From assembly GCF_009301415.1 (NCBI RefSeq), contig NZ_CP045074.1, positions 310,001-374,000 on the forward strand: a stretch of DNA of 64,000 nucleotides, read 5' to 3'. The position numbers and the translations under genes were made by a program. How positions within the stretch are numbered: the stretch's first letter is position 1; each line of letters opens with the position of its first letter. The stretch comes from Paracoccus kondratievae. GTDB taxonomy: Bacteria > Pseudomonadota > Alphaproteobacteria > Rhodobacterales > Rhodobacteraceae. Under the pieces are notes generated by a model. That model made no database searches. It was not told the DNA's origin and saw nothing but the letters and a program-made list of their open reading frames with translations. Positions 34,662-43,351 of the stretch are shown in pieces.

Positions 34662-35126
34662 ATGTCCACAAAACCCAAGGACGGAACCGACATAGCCGCC
34701 GGGCTGCTGCTTATGGCGGCCGCCGGCTTTTTCGGCTGGCAGACAAGGGCGCTGGAAATCGGCACATCGCTGCGCATGGGGCCGGGTTATTTCCCCATGG
34801 TGCTGTCGGGGGTCCTGTTCCTGCTGGGGCTCGTCGTTTTTCTGCGCGCCTTTGGCCGCGAAGATGACGAACCCTTTGGCAAGATCGCCTGGCGCGGCAT
34901 CCTGTTCATCCTGCCCGCGCCGATCTTTTTCGGTCTGACGGTGCGCGGTCTTGGTTTCGTGCCCGCGCTGTTTCTGACCTCATTCATCGCGGCACAGGCT
35001 TCGGTGCGGATGCGGCCTGTGCCGGCGCTGATTCTTGCGCTGGCGGTGACGATCCTGTCCACGCTGATCTTCAGCTACGGGCTTGGGCTGCCGTTCCGCC
35101 GCTTTGGCCCCTGGGTCCAGTTCTGA
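34662..35126 (+). CDS. Tripartite tricarboxylate transporter small membrane subunit (TctB family)
   Basis: 154 residues with four membrane segments (for example IAAGLLLMAAAGFFGW and GYFPMVLSGVLFLLGLVVFLRAF). The ATG at 34662 follows GGGAGAGGAA. It is the short partner of TctA. Confidence 0.87.
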   Translation: MSTKPKDGTDIAAGLLLMAAAGFFGWQTRALEIGTSLRMGPGYFPMVLSGVLFLLGLVVFLRAFGREDDEPFGKIAWRGILFILPAPIFFGLTVRGLGFVPALFLTSFIAAQASVRMRPVPALILALAVTILSTLIFSYGLGLPFRRFGPWVQF

Positions 35127-35138
35127 CGGGGGGATGGC

Positions 35139-36647
35139 ATGGATCTTATCAGCAATCTTGCACTTGGTTTTTCGGTCGCCTCGTCCTTTGCAAACCTTGC
35201 TTTCTGCCTGATCGGGGTGCTGCTTGGCACGCTGATCGGGGTGCTGCCCGGGATCGGTGCGACGGCGACCATCGCCATGCTTTTGCCGATCACCTTCCAG
35301 CTTGAGCCGGTAAGCTCGCTCATCATGCTGGCGGGGATCTATTACGGCGCGCAATACGGCGGTTCGACCACCGCGATCCTGATCAACATGCCGGGCGAAA
35401 GCTCGTCCGCCGTGACGGCGATTGACGGCTATCAGATGGCGCGCAAGGGTCGGGCGGGCACCGCGCTTGCCGTGGCGGCGCTCGGTTCGTTCTTTGCCGG
35501 CACGGTATCGACCTTTCTGGTGGCGATCTTTGCCCCGCCGCTGACCGAGGTGGCGCTGAAATTCGGGGCGGCTGAGTATTTCAGCCTTATGGTCATGGGT
35601 CTGGTGATGTCGGTGGCGCTGGCCCACGGCTCGGTCGTCAAGGCCCTGGCCATGGTGGTGCTGGGGCTGCTGCTGGGTCTGGTCGGTACCGACATCTATA
35701 CCGGCGCGCCGCGCTTTACGATGGGCATCACCCAATATGCCGACGGGCTGAACTTTGTCGCCGTCGCGGTGGGTGTCTTTGGCATTGCCGAGATCCTGCG
35801 CAACCTTGAGGATGAGCATGACCGCGAAGTGATGACCAAAAACATCACCCGTCTGTTCCCGACCCGCCAAGAGCTGAAGCAGATGATCGGCCCGGTCCTG
35901 CGCGGCACGGGTGTCGGCTCGGTGCTGGGCATCCTGCCGGGCGGCGGGGCGATCCTTGCCTCTTTCGCCTCGTATACCGTGGAAAAGAAGCTTTCGGCCC
36001 ATCCCGAGGAATTCGGCCAGGGCGCGCTTGCCGGTGTTGCCGGTCCTGAAAGCGCCAATAACGCCGGTGCGCAGACCAGCTTTATCCCGCTGCTGACGCT
36101 GGGGATTCCGGCAAACCCGGTGATGGCGCTGATGATCGGTGCAATGATCATTCAGGGCATCGTGCCTGGTCCGAACGTTGTCAGTGAACAGCCGCGCCTG
36201 TTCTGGGGCATCATTGCCAGCATGTGGATCGGCAACCTGATGCTGGTCGTGCTGAACCTGCCCCTGATCGGGCTGTGGGTGCGGCTGCTGACGGTGCCCT
36301 ATTATGTGTTGTTCCCGATCATCATGGCCATGTGCTCGATCGGGGTCTATTCGGTGGCCTCGAACACCTATGACCTCTTTGCCGTCGCCTTCTTTGGGCT
36401 GCTTGGCTATGTGATGTCCAAACTGCGCTGCGAACCTGCGCCCCTGCTGCTGGGCTTTGTGCTTGGCCCGCTGCTGGAAGAGAACCTGCGTCGCGCCATG
36501 ATCCTGTCGCGGGGCGATCCCACCACTTTCCTGACCCGTCCGATCAGCGCCACGCTGCTGCTGCTGTCGCTTGGCGTATTGATTCTGGTGTTCATGCCCC
36601 AGATCCGCAAGCGCCGGGACGAGGTCTTTACCGAAAGCGATGCCTGA
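35139..36647 (+). CDS. Tripartite tricarboxylate transporter large membrane subunit (TctA family)
   Basis: 502 residues, about twelve membrane helices. GVLPGIGATATIAMLLPITF, YYGAQYGGSTTAILINMPGESSS and the second repeat SVLGILPGGGAILASF with FIPLLTLGIPANPVMALMIGA are the paired TctA motifs. It forms the secondary-transport channel with TctB. The gene follows tctB by 12 bp. Confidence 0.9.
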   Translation: MDLISNLALGFSVASSFANLAFCLIGVLLGTLIGVLPGIGATATIAMLLPITFQLEPVSSLIMLAGIYYGAQYGGSTTAILINMPGESSSAVTAIDGYQMARKGRAGTALAVAALGSFFAGTVSTFLVAIFAPPLTEVALKFGAAEYFSLMVMGLVMSVALAHGSVVKALAMVVLGLLLGLVGTDIYTGAPRFTMGITQYADGLNFVAVAVGVFGIAEILRNLEDEHDREVMTKNITRLFPTRQELKQMIGPVLRGTGVGSVLGILPGGGAILASFASYTVEKKLSAHPEEFGQGALAGVAGPESANNAGAQTSFIPLLTLGIPANPVMALMIGAMIIQGIVPGPNVVSEQPRLFWGIIASMWIGNLMLVVLNLPLIGLWVRLLTVPYYVLFPIIMAMCSIGVYSVASNTYDLFAVAFFGLLGYVMSKLRCEPAPLLLGFVLGPLLEENLRRAMILSRGDPTTFLTRPISATLLLLSLGVLILVFMPQIRKRRDEVFTESDA

Positions 36648-36671
36648 AATGCTGAACAGGGAGAGAAACCA

Positions 36672-37637
36672 ATGACCGTATCCATCACCCGCCGCCTGCT
36701 CTTGGGCGCTGCCATGGCGCTTGGCCTGGCCGGGGCGGCCGCCGCCGAATACCCTGAACGGCCGATCACCCTGGTGATCCCCTTTGCCGCCGGAGGCTCG
36801 ACCGATGTGGTGGGCCGCATCGTCGCCGACCGCATGAGCCAGGAGCTGGGCCAGCAGGTCATCGTCCAGAACGTTGGCGGCGCGGGCGGCAGCCTTGGCG
36901 CAGGTCAGGTCGCCAAGGCTGACCCCGATGGCTACACCATCCTGATGGCTACGGTTGCGACCCATGCGCTGAACCCGCTGATCCTTAAGCAGAAACCCTA
37001 TGACCCGGTTGCGGATTTCGCGCCGATCTCGCTGCTTGTCCTGGTGCCGAACGTGCTGGCGGTTAACCCCGAACTGCCGGTCAACTCGGTGCAAGAGCTG
37101 ATCGACCTCGCCAAGAAAGAGCCGCTCGCCTATGCCTCGTCGGGCAATGGTACGCCGCTGCACCTGTCGGGCGAGCTGTTCAAGGCCATGGCCGGAATCG
37201 ACGTGACCCATATCCCCTACAAGGGTTCGGGCCCGGCGCTGACCGATGTGCTGGGCAATCAGGTGCCGATCATCTTTGACAACCTGCCCTCGGCCTCCAG
37301 CCATATCGCCTCGGGCAAGCTGCGGGCGCTTGGCGTGACCACCAAAGAGCGTGCGCCCAGCTTCCCCGATGTTCCCGCGATCGCCGAAACCCTGCCGGGA
37401 TATGAGACCTATACCTGGAACGCGCTTTTTGCCCCCGCCGGCACCCCTCCCGAGGTGATCGAGCGGCTGAGCGCGGCCGCCAAGGCCGCCATGGCCGATC
37501 CGGCGGTTGCCGAGCGGATGAAGGACTTTTCGGCCACCATCGTCGCCTCGGGCCCCGAAGAGCTGGCCGAGCATGTCAAGGCCGAGATGGCGAAATGGGA
37601 ACCCGTCGTCCGCGACGCGAACGTCAGCCTCGACTGA
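36672..37637 (+). CDS. Tripartite tricarboxylate transporter substrate-binding protein (TctC family), second copy
   Basis: 321 residues, signal peptide with two Arg at its start (ITRRLLLGAAMALGLAGAAAA). YPERPITLVIPFAAGGSTDVVGRIVADRM and IPYKGSGPALTDVLGNQVP are the conserved loops. It differs clearly from the first TctC in the ligand loops, so it probably feeds a second substrate into the same channel. A GGGAGAG site precedes the ATG. Confidence 0.9.
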   Translation: MTVSITRRLLLGAAMALGLAGAAAAEYPERPITLVIPFAAGGSTDVVGRIVADRMSQELGQQVIVQNVGGAGGSLGAGQVAKADPDGYTILMATVATHALNPLILKQKPYDPVADFAPISLLVLVPNVLAVNPELPVNSVQELIDLAKKEPLAYASSGNGTPLHLSGELFKAMAGIDVTHIPYKGSGPALTDVLGNQVPIIFDNLPSASSHIASGKLRALGVTTKERAPSFPDVPAIAETLPGYETYTWNALFAPAGTPPEVIERLSAAAKAAMADPAVAERMKDFSATIVASGPEELAEHVKAEMAKWEPVVRDANVSLD

Positions 37638-37648
37638 TACAGGCGCAG

Positions 37649-37670
37649 GGGCCGGGGGTAACCTCGGCCC
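37649..37670 (+). terminator. Terminator of the tct operon
   Basis: GGGCCGGGG (37649-37657) pairs with CCTCGGCCC (37662-37670), one wobble, closing a GTAA tetraloop. ATTTCCCCC follows. It sits 12 bp after the second tctC. Confidence 0.55.
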
Positions 37671-37678
37671 ATTTCCCC

Positions 37679-38488
37679 CTAGTTTTCGGCGGCCGGTGCG
37701 GATCTCGTGCCGGCCGCCCGGTTTCCGGCGCCTCCGCCATTCAGACGGCGCAGGGACAGATCCAGCCGGGCCTCAGCCTCGCGGATTTCTCGTCCGGCCT
37801 GACGCAGATAGCGGATGTGATCCTCGGCTGCCTGCCGCGCGGTTTGGGCGTCGCGGGCAAGGATCGCCTCGGCGATGGCGCGATGCTGGTGGCGCAGCAA
37901 CTCACGGATCGCAGGGACTGAAAACAGCCGGCTGCGGTTCTGGATCACGTCCGAACGCAGCACCCCGGCCAGGGCCTGCATGATCTGCAGCAGCGTCAGG
38001 TTGTGGCTGGCCTCATAGATCAGCAAATGCAATTCGGCATCCGCCTCGGCCTCTTCGGCGGGGTCGGCGCCGGCATGGGCGCGCTCGATCCGCTTAACGC
38101 AGTCGCGGATGCGTGCCAGCTCGATCTCGGTCGCGCGGGTCGCGGCCATCGCGGCGGCCGAGCTTTCGACGATGCCACGGAACTCAAGGTAATCGTCCGC
38201 CGCCTCGGTATGGCGGGCAAGCAGCGCGATCAGCGGATCGGTGATCGCCGCCTGACCCAAAGGTGCGACGCTGGTGCCGCGCCCGGCGGCGCTGGTCAGC
38301 AGCCCGCGTTCCTCAAGGATCTTCAGCCCGTCACGCAGGGTCGAGCGTGAGACATTCAGCCGCTCGGCCAGTTCGCGTTCGGGCAGCAGCCTTTCGCCGG
38401 CCTGCAGCGAACCTTCAAGGATCAGCGCCTCAAGATGTTCGGCGACGGCGGTGGCGGCGCGCTCGGATTTCACGGTAGTGTTGGACAT
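37679..38488 (-). CDS. GntR-family (FadR subgroup) regulator, probably of glcDEF
   Basis: 269 residues. The HTH (GERLLPERELAERLNVSRSTLRDGLKILEERGLL) is followed by a helical FCD domain with metal-binding His residues (ADAELHLLIYEASHN and LLRHQHRAIAEAI). The ATG at 38488 has AAGG 8 bp upstream. LldR/GlcC/PdhR regulators of this type sense hydroxy acids. It is divergent from glcDEF, and two GTGGT...ACC repeats lie in the shared gap. Confidence 0.88.
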   Translation of the reverse strand: MSNTTVKSERAATAVAEHLEALILEGSLQAGERLLPERELAERLNVSRSTLRDGLKILEERGLLTSAAGRGTSVAPLGQAAITDPLIALLARHTEAADDYLEFRGIVESSAAAMAATRATEIELARIRDCVKRIERAHAGADPAEEAEADAELHLLIYEASHNLTLLQIMQALAGVLRSDVIQNRSRLFSVPAIRELLRHQHRAIAEAILARDAQTARQAAEDHIRYLRQAGREIREAEARLDLSLRRLNGGGAGNRAAGTRSAPAAEN

Positions 38489-38544
38489 GGCTCGCCTTGG
38501 CATTCGGATTCACTTTGCATGAGTCTAAGCATGTTCGCCGGGTC

Positions 38545-38594
38545 GTGGTCCAGAAAAATACCGATTGACTGGCGTGGTCTGAAAATTATACCAC
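38545..38594. promoter_or_regulatory. Two GntR-type operator repeats and the glc promoter
   Basis: GTGGT with ACCAC 11 bp later (38574-38594) is a perfect dyad with an AT-rich centre, and a weaker copy starts at 38545 (GTGGT, then ACC at 38560-38562). A promoter TTGACT (38565-38570), 16 bp, TATACC (38587-38592) overlaps the second site. GntR/FadR proteins typically bind TGGT...ACCA dyads. Confidence 0.5.
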
Positions 38595-38654
38595 TAATGA
38601 AACAGTGGCCGATTAACATAACCGCGCCATTCCTGACCAATGGGGGAGGATAGC

Positions 38655-40109
38655 TTGACCGGGATTGCCATGCCCCAGCCCGATGCGGGCATTATTGAGC
38701 GCGCGCCCCAGATCGTCGCCGCCCTGCGTGAGGTCCTGCCCGATGACGCGGTGATCTGGGACCCCGAGGAAACCCGTGCCTATGAATGCGACGCGCTGAC
38801 CGCCTATCGCTGCCCGCCGCTTGCGGTGGTGTTGCCCCGCACCACGGCCGAGGTCGCGGCGGCGATGCGTGTCTGTCATCGCCTGCGGGTGCCGGTGGTG
38901 CCGCGCGGGGCGGGCACCTCGCTTGCCGGGGGGGCGCTGCCCACGGCCGATTGCGTCATCATCGCCACGCTGCGCCTGCGCGATGTGCTGGAAATCGACA
39001 CTGAAAACCGCTTTATCCGCGTCCAGACCGGGGTCACGAACCTTTCGGTCAGTGGCGAGCTGGAACCGCACGGTTTTTTCTATGCGCCCGATCCTTCGTC
39101 CCAGCTGGCCTGCACCATTGCGGGCAATATCGCCATGAACTCGGGCGGGGCGCATTGTCTGAAATACGGCGTTACGACGAATAACCTGATGGGCGCGACC
39201 GTCGTGCTGACCGATGGCGAGGTGGTCGGACTGGGCGGGCCCGAAATGGGGCCGATGGGGCTGGATATGATGGGGCTGCTTTGCGGTTCCGAGGGGCAGC
39301 TTGGCATCGTGACCGAGGCGACCTTGCGCATCCTGCCCCGCCCCGAGGGTGCGCGTCCGGTGCTGATCGGCTTTGACGGGGCCGAGGTGGCGGGGGAATG
39401 CGTGGCGCGGATCATCCGCTCGGGCGTGCTGCCGGTCGCCATCGAATACATGGATGATGTCTGCCTGCGCGCGGTCGAGGCCTTTGCCCGAGCCGGCTAC
39501 CCCGATTGCGCTGCGGTGCTGATCGTCGAGGTCGAGGGATCCGTGCCCGAGATCGAGGATCAGATCGCCCGCATCCGCGAGATCGCTTCGGCGCTGAACC
39601 CGGTCGAGTTCCGCGAAAGCCGCAATGCCGATGAGGCGATGGCGATCTGGAAGGGGCGCAAATCCGCCTTTGGCGCGATGGGGCGGCTGGGTGATTACAT
39701 CTGTCTGGACGGCACTGTTCCGGTCAGCAAGCTGCCCTATGCGCTAAAGATGATCGGCGAGCTTTCGCGCCGGCACGGGCTGGAGGTCGCCAATGTCTTT
39801 CATGCCGGCGACGGCAATATGCATCCGCTGATCCTGTTCAACGCCAACAAGCCCGGCGATCTGGCTCGGGCCGAGGCTTTTGGCGCCGACATCCTGCGCC
39901 TTTGTGTCGATGTCGGCGGCTGTCTGACGGGCGAACATGGCGTCGGCGTCGAAAAGCGTGACCTGATGGGCAAGCAATACGACCCTGCGGATCTGGATAT
40001 CCAGATGGCGGTCAAGGACGTGTTCGACCCGTGCTGGCTTTTGAACCCGGCCAAGGTTTTTCCGCTGGATGCAAGCCAGCCCTGGCGTGAGGAGGCCGCC
40101 CGCCGATGA
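38655..40109 (+). CDS. glcD: Glycolate oxidase subunit GlcD (FAD-linked oxidase)
   Basis: 484 residues. The FAD-binding 4 domain contains PRGAGTSLAGGALP near 90 and AGNIAMNSGGAHCLKYGVTTNN near 150; the C-terminal catalytic cap contains NVFHAGDGNMHPLILF and GGCLTGEHGVGVEKR. With GlcE and GlcF it oxidises glycolate or D-2-hydroxy acids at the membrane. I chose the TTG at 38655 because GGGGGAGGA lies 4 bp before it; ATGs at 38640 and 38670 are in frame. Confidence 0.9.
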   Translation: MTGIAMPQPDAGIIERAPQIVAALREVLPDDAVIWDPEETRAYECDALTAYRCPPLAVVLPRTTAEVAAAMRVCHRLRVPVVPRGAGTSLAGGALPTADCVIIATLRLRDVLEIDTENRFIRVQTGVTNLSVSGELEPHGFFYAPDPSSQLACTIAGNIAMNSGGAHCLKYGVTTNNLMGATVVLTDGEVVGLGGPEMGPMGLDMMGLLCGSEGQLGIVTEATLRILPRPEGARPVLIGFDGAEVAGECVARIIRSGVLPVAIEYMDDVCLRAVEAFARAGYPDCAAVLIVEVEGSVPEIEDQIARIREIASALNPVEFRESRNADEAMAIWKGRKSAFGAMGRLGDYICLDGTVPVSKLPYALKMIGELSRRHGLEVANVFHAGDGNMHPLILFNANKPGDLARAEAFGADILRLCVDVGGCLTGEHGVGVEKRDLMGKQYDPADLDIQMAVKDVFDPCWLLNPAKVFPLDASQPWREEAARR

Positions 40110-41239
40110 CCACCGACGCACCCAGCCGCACGGGTTTGAGCCCCGCAAGCGAGGCCGAGCTTGGCGAGCTGATCGCCGAACGTCACGCCACCCGCCAGCC
40201 GCTGCGCATCACCGGCGGCGGCACCCGCGTCGAGACCGGGGCGCTGTCAGGCGACACTCTTTCGACGGCCGCCATTTCGGGTGTGGTGACCTATGAGCCG
40301 GGTGAGATGACGCTGATCGCCCGTGCGGGCACTCCCTTGGACGAAATTCAGGCGATGCTGGCCGCCGAGGGGCAATCGCTTGCCTTTGAGCCCGCCGATA
40401 TGCGCGGCGTTCTGGGCGGTAATGGCACCTCGACCATCGGCGGCGTGGTTGCGGCCAATGCCAGCGGGCCTCGTCGTATGCTTGTCGGGGCTTGCCGTGA
40501 TCACCTGCTGGGCCTGCGCTTTGTGGACGGGCGCGGGCGGGTTCTGAAAAATGGCGGGCGGGTGATGAAGAATGTCACCGGGCTGGATCTGGGCAAGCTG
40601 CTTTGTGGCGCCCATGGCACCCTGGGCGTGCTGACCGAGGTGGCGCTGAAAACCCTGCCAATTCTGCCCGACCGCTGCACGCTTGGCTTTCACGGCGTCA
40701 CTGTGGACGAGGCGGCCCAGATCTTTGCCAGGGCGCTGGCGACCCCTTACGAGGTCTCGGGCGCGGCTTTTCGCGACGGCACCGCATGGCTGCGGGTCGA
40801 GGGGCTGGGGCCACAGATGGGTTATCGCCGCGACCGGCTGCTTGCGCTTTTGCAGCTGCGAGAGGCCGAGGTGCTGGACGCCGAGGTCACGCTGAGCCTG
40901 TGGCGCGGGCTGCGCGATCTGGATCATTTCGCCGGTACGGCTACGCCGCTGTGGCGGGTGCTTGTCAAGCCAAGCCTTGCCCCCTCGACCGTGCGTGCCT
41001 TGCAGGCGCTTGGGGGGGCCGTCTCGGTTGATTGGGGCGGGGGGCTGATCTGGTATTGTGGGCCCGGCCCGGCACAAGAGGTGCGGCAGATCGCGCGCCA
41101 CGCGACGCTGGTGCGGCGGGGCGGGCTTGCGGGACCGGCTTTTGCGCCCGAAGCGCCCGCCGTTACCCGCCTGTCCCTGGGCCTGCGGCGGGTCTTTGAC
41201 CCTGCGGGCATACTCAACCCCGGACTGATGGATCAGTGA
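40106..41239 (+). CDS. glcE: Glycolate oxidase subunit GlcE
   Basis: 377 residues, a shorter FAD-binding protein. RITGGGTRVETG near residue 30, AAEGQSLAFEPAD, GGVVAANASGPRR and GRVMKNVTGLDLGKLLCGAHGTLGVLTEVALK are the GlcE signature blocks. ATGA overlap with glcD and a one-base gap to glcF show tight coupling. Confidence 0.9.
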   Translation: MTTDAPSRTGLSPASEAELGELIAERHATRQPLRITGGGTRVETGALSGDTLSTAAISGVVTYEPGEMTLIARAGTPLDEIQAMLAAEGQSLAFEPADMRGVLGGNGTSTIGGVVAANASGPRRMLVGACRDHLLGLRFVDGRGRVLKNGGRVMKNVTGLDLGKLLCGAHGTLGVLTEVALKTLPILPDRCTLGFHGVTVDEAAQIFARALATPYEVSGAAFRDGTAWLRVEGLGPQMGYRRDRLLALLQLREAEVLDAEVTLSLWRGLRDLDHFAGTATPLWRVLVKPSLAPSTVRALQALGGAVSVDWGGGLIWYCGPGPAQEVRQIARHATLVRRGGLAGPAFAPEAPAVTRLSLGLRRVFDPAGILNPGLMDQ

Positions 41240-41240
41240 C

Positions 41241-42536
41241 ATGCAGACGAATTTCACCGCCGAGCAACTGGCCGATCCCGGCACCGCCCGCGCCAACGAG
41301 ATCTTGCGCAGCTGCGTCCATTGCGGGTTTTGCACCGCCACCTGTCCGACCTACAAGGTGCTGGGCGATGAGCTGGACAGCCCGCGCGGCCGCATCTACC
41401 TGATCAAGGACATGCTGGAAAACGGCAAGGTCCCCGACGTCAGGACCGTGCGCCATATCGACCGCTGCCTTAGCTGCCTGTCCTGCATGACGACCTGCCC
41501 TTCGGGCGTGCATTACATGCATCTGGTTGATCACGCCCGGGAATATATCGAAAAGAACTACCGTCGCCCCTTTGGTGACCGGGCGCTGCGCTGGCTTTTG
41601 TCGCGCATCCTGCCCTATCCGGGGCGCTTTCGTCTGGCGCTGCGCGGTGCGCAGCTGGCCCGGCCTTTGCGCCATCTGATGCCCGATGTGCGGCTGCGGG
41701 CGATGCTGGATCTGGCGCCGGGCAAAGTGCCGCCGCCCAGTCTGAACGACCGCCCGCAGGTCTTTCCCGCCGAGGGGCAGCGCCGCAGGCGCGTGGCGCT
41801 GCTGATCGGCTGTGCGCAAAGGGCGCTGAACACCGATATCAACGATGCCACTATCCGCCTTTTGCGCCGCCATGGCTGCGAGGTGGTGATCCCGCGTGGC
41901 CTTGGCTGCTGCGGTGCACTGACCCATCACATGGGCCGGACCGGGGAAAGCCATGAGCAGGCTGCCGCCAATATCCGCGCGCTGATGGCCGAGGTCGCAG
42001 GCGATGGGTTGGATGCGGTGGTCATCAACACCTCGGGCTGTGGTACCACGGTCAAGGATTACGGGCATATGTTCCGCAATGACCCCCTGGCTACGGATGC
42101 CGCGCGGGTCGCGGCCCTGGCCCGGGACATCACCGAGGTCATGGCCGATCTGGGTCTGTGCGATCCCGGCCATGCCGAGCCTTTGCGCGTCGGCTATCAC
42201 GCCGCCTGTTCGCTGCAACACGGCCAGCAGATCCGCGCGACGCCGAAAGAGTTGCTGGCGGCAGCCGGGTTTACCGTGCTTGAGCCCAGGGACGCGCATA
42301 TCTGCTGTGGCTCGGCCGGGACCTATAATCTGATGCAGCCGGAAATCTCGGCCGAGTTAAAGCGGCGCAAGGTCGAGACGCTTGAGGCGCTGACCCCGCA
42401 GGTCATCAGCGCCGGTAATATCGGCTGCATGATGCAGATCGGTTCGGGCACCGGGGTTCCGGTCGTCCATACCGCCGAACTGCTGGACTGGGCGACCGGG
42501 GGGCCAAGGCCACGCGCCCTGCAACCCGCCGCCTGA
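41241..42536 (+). CDS. glcF: Glycolate oxidase iron-sulfur subunit GlcF
   Basis: 431 residues. Two ferredoxin-type motifs (CVHCGFCTATCPTY near 25 and CLSCLSCMTTCPSG near 78) bind 4Fe-4S clusters. Two CCG-type domains follow, with GCCGALTHHMG near 222 and CCGSAGTYNLMQP near 355. It passes electrons from the flavoprotein subunits to the quinone pool. Confidence 0.91.
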   Translation: MQTNFTAEQLADPGTARANEILRSCVHCGFCTATCPTYKVLGDELDSPRGRIYLIKDMLENGKVPDVRTVRHIDRCLSCLSCMTTCPSGVHYMHLVDHAREYIEKNYRRPFGDRALRWLLSRILPYPGRFRLALRGAQLARPLRHLMPDVRLRAMLDLAPGKVPPPSLNDRPQVFPAEGQRRRRVALLIGCAQRALNTDINDATIRLLRRHGCEVVIPRGLGCCGALTHHMGRTGESHEQAAANIRALMAEVAGDGLDAVVINTSGCGTTVKDYGHMFRNDPLATDAARVAALARDITEVMADLGLCDPGHAEPLRVGYHAACSLQHGQQIRATPKELLAAAGFTVLEPRDAHICCGSAGTYNLMQPEISAELKRRKVETLEALTPQVISAGNIGCMMQIGSGTGVPVVHTAELLDWATGGPRPRALQPAA

Positions 42537-42659
42537 GGCTGCGCGCGGGAAAGTGCTTTTACACGGGCGCCCCTGAAGGCCGGCGTTGAGTCGGCCCCGC
42601 GCCTGTGCAAGCCTTTCCCTGTCGCATAGGTGTCATTGCCAGACAGGAGGGCAAATCCC

Positions 42660-43202
42660 GTGACCAAGACCATTCTGGGCCTCAGCGGCAGTTTGCGGCG
42701 GGCTTCGTTCAATTCGGGCCTATTGCGCGCAGCAGCCGATGTGGCGCCCGAGGGCGTCACCATTCAGATCGGCTCGATCCGCGAGGTGCCGCTTTACGAC
42801 GGCGATCTTGAGGCTGCCTCGGGTCTGCCCACCGCGGTGCGCGAATTGCAGTCGCAGCTGGGTGCGGCGGACGCGCTTTTGCTGGTGACGCCTGAATATA
42901 ACAACGGCATCCCGGGCGTGCTCAAGAATGCCATCGACTGGCTGTCGCGGGGCGAGGGGCTAGGCCTTTTCGTCGGTAAGCCCGTTGCGGTGATCGGCGC
43001 GTCTCCGGGCGGGTTCGGGACCATCCTGGCCCAGAACCACTGGCTGCCGGTTCTGCGCACGCTCAAGACCGATCTGTGGACCCAAGGGCGGCTGATGGTG
43101 TCGCGGGCCGAATCGCTGTTTGATGATCAAGGCAACCTGACCGATGAACGCACCCGCGAAAGCCTGCGCAAATACCTCGGAGGCTTTGCCTCGGGGCTGT
43201 AA
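42660..43202 (+). CDS. NADPH-dependent FMN reductase family protein
   Basis: 180 residues. LGLSGSLRRASFNSGLLRAA is the flavodoxin-like FMN-binding loop, LLVTPEYNNGIPGVLKNAIDWLSR the second loop and PVAVIGASPGGFG the third. Such proteins reduce quinones, azo compounds or flavins. A GTG start is used: AGGAGG lies 9 bp before 42660 and no ATG fits. The partner is unknown. Confidence 0.86.
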   Translation: MTKTILGLSGSLRRASFNSGLLRAAADVAPEGVTIQIGSIREVPLYDGDLEAASGLPTAVRELQSQLGAADALLLVTPEYNNGIPGVLKNAIDWLSRGEGLGLFVGKPVAVIGASPGGFGTILAQNHWLPVLRTLKTDLWTQGRLMVSRAESLFDDQGNLTDERTRESLRKYLGGFASGL

Positions 43203-43351
43203 CGCCGGGCCGGGCGCGGCCTGAAATGCCAGGGCGGACGGGCGTGCGTACAGGGATATGCGATTTTCCTGTGAGGTACTGCGGTTCGCTCTGGTTTTTT
43301 TGCGGCCGGACTCGCATTAGCCTGTCCACATAATCAGATCCGAGGGACAAG

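Noticed and set aside
34980..37574. 864-codon open frame on the minus strand across the tct genes
   Set aside because: Antisense to tctB/tctA/tctC; composition is rich in Arg, Gln, His and Gly with no domain, as expected of a GC-rich shadow frame.
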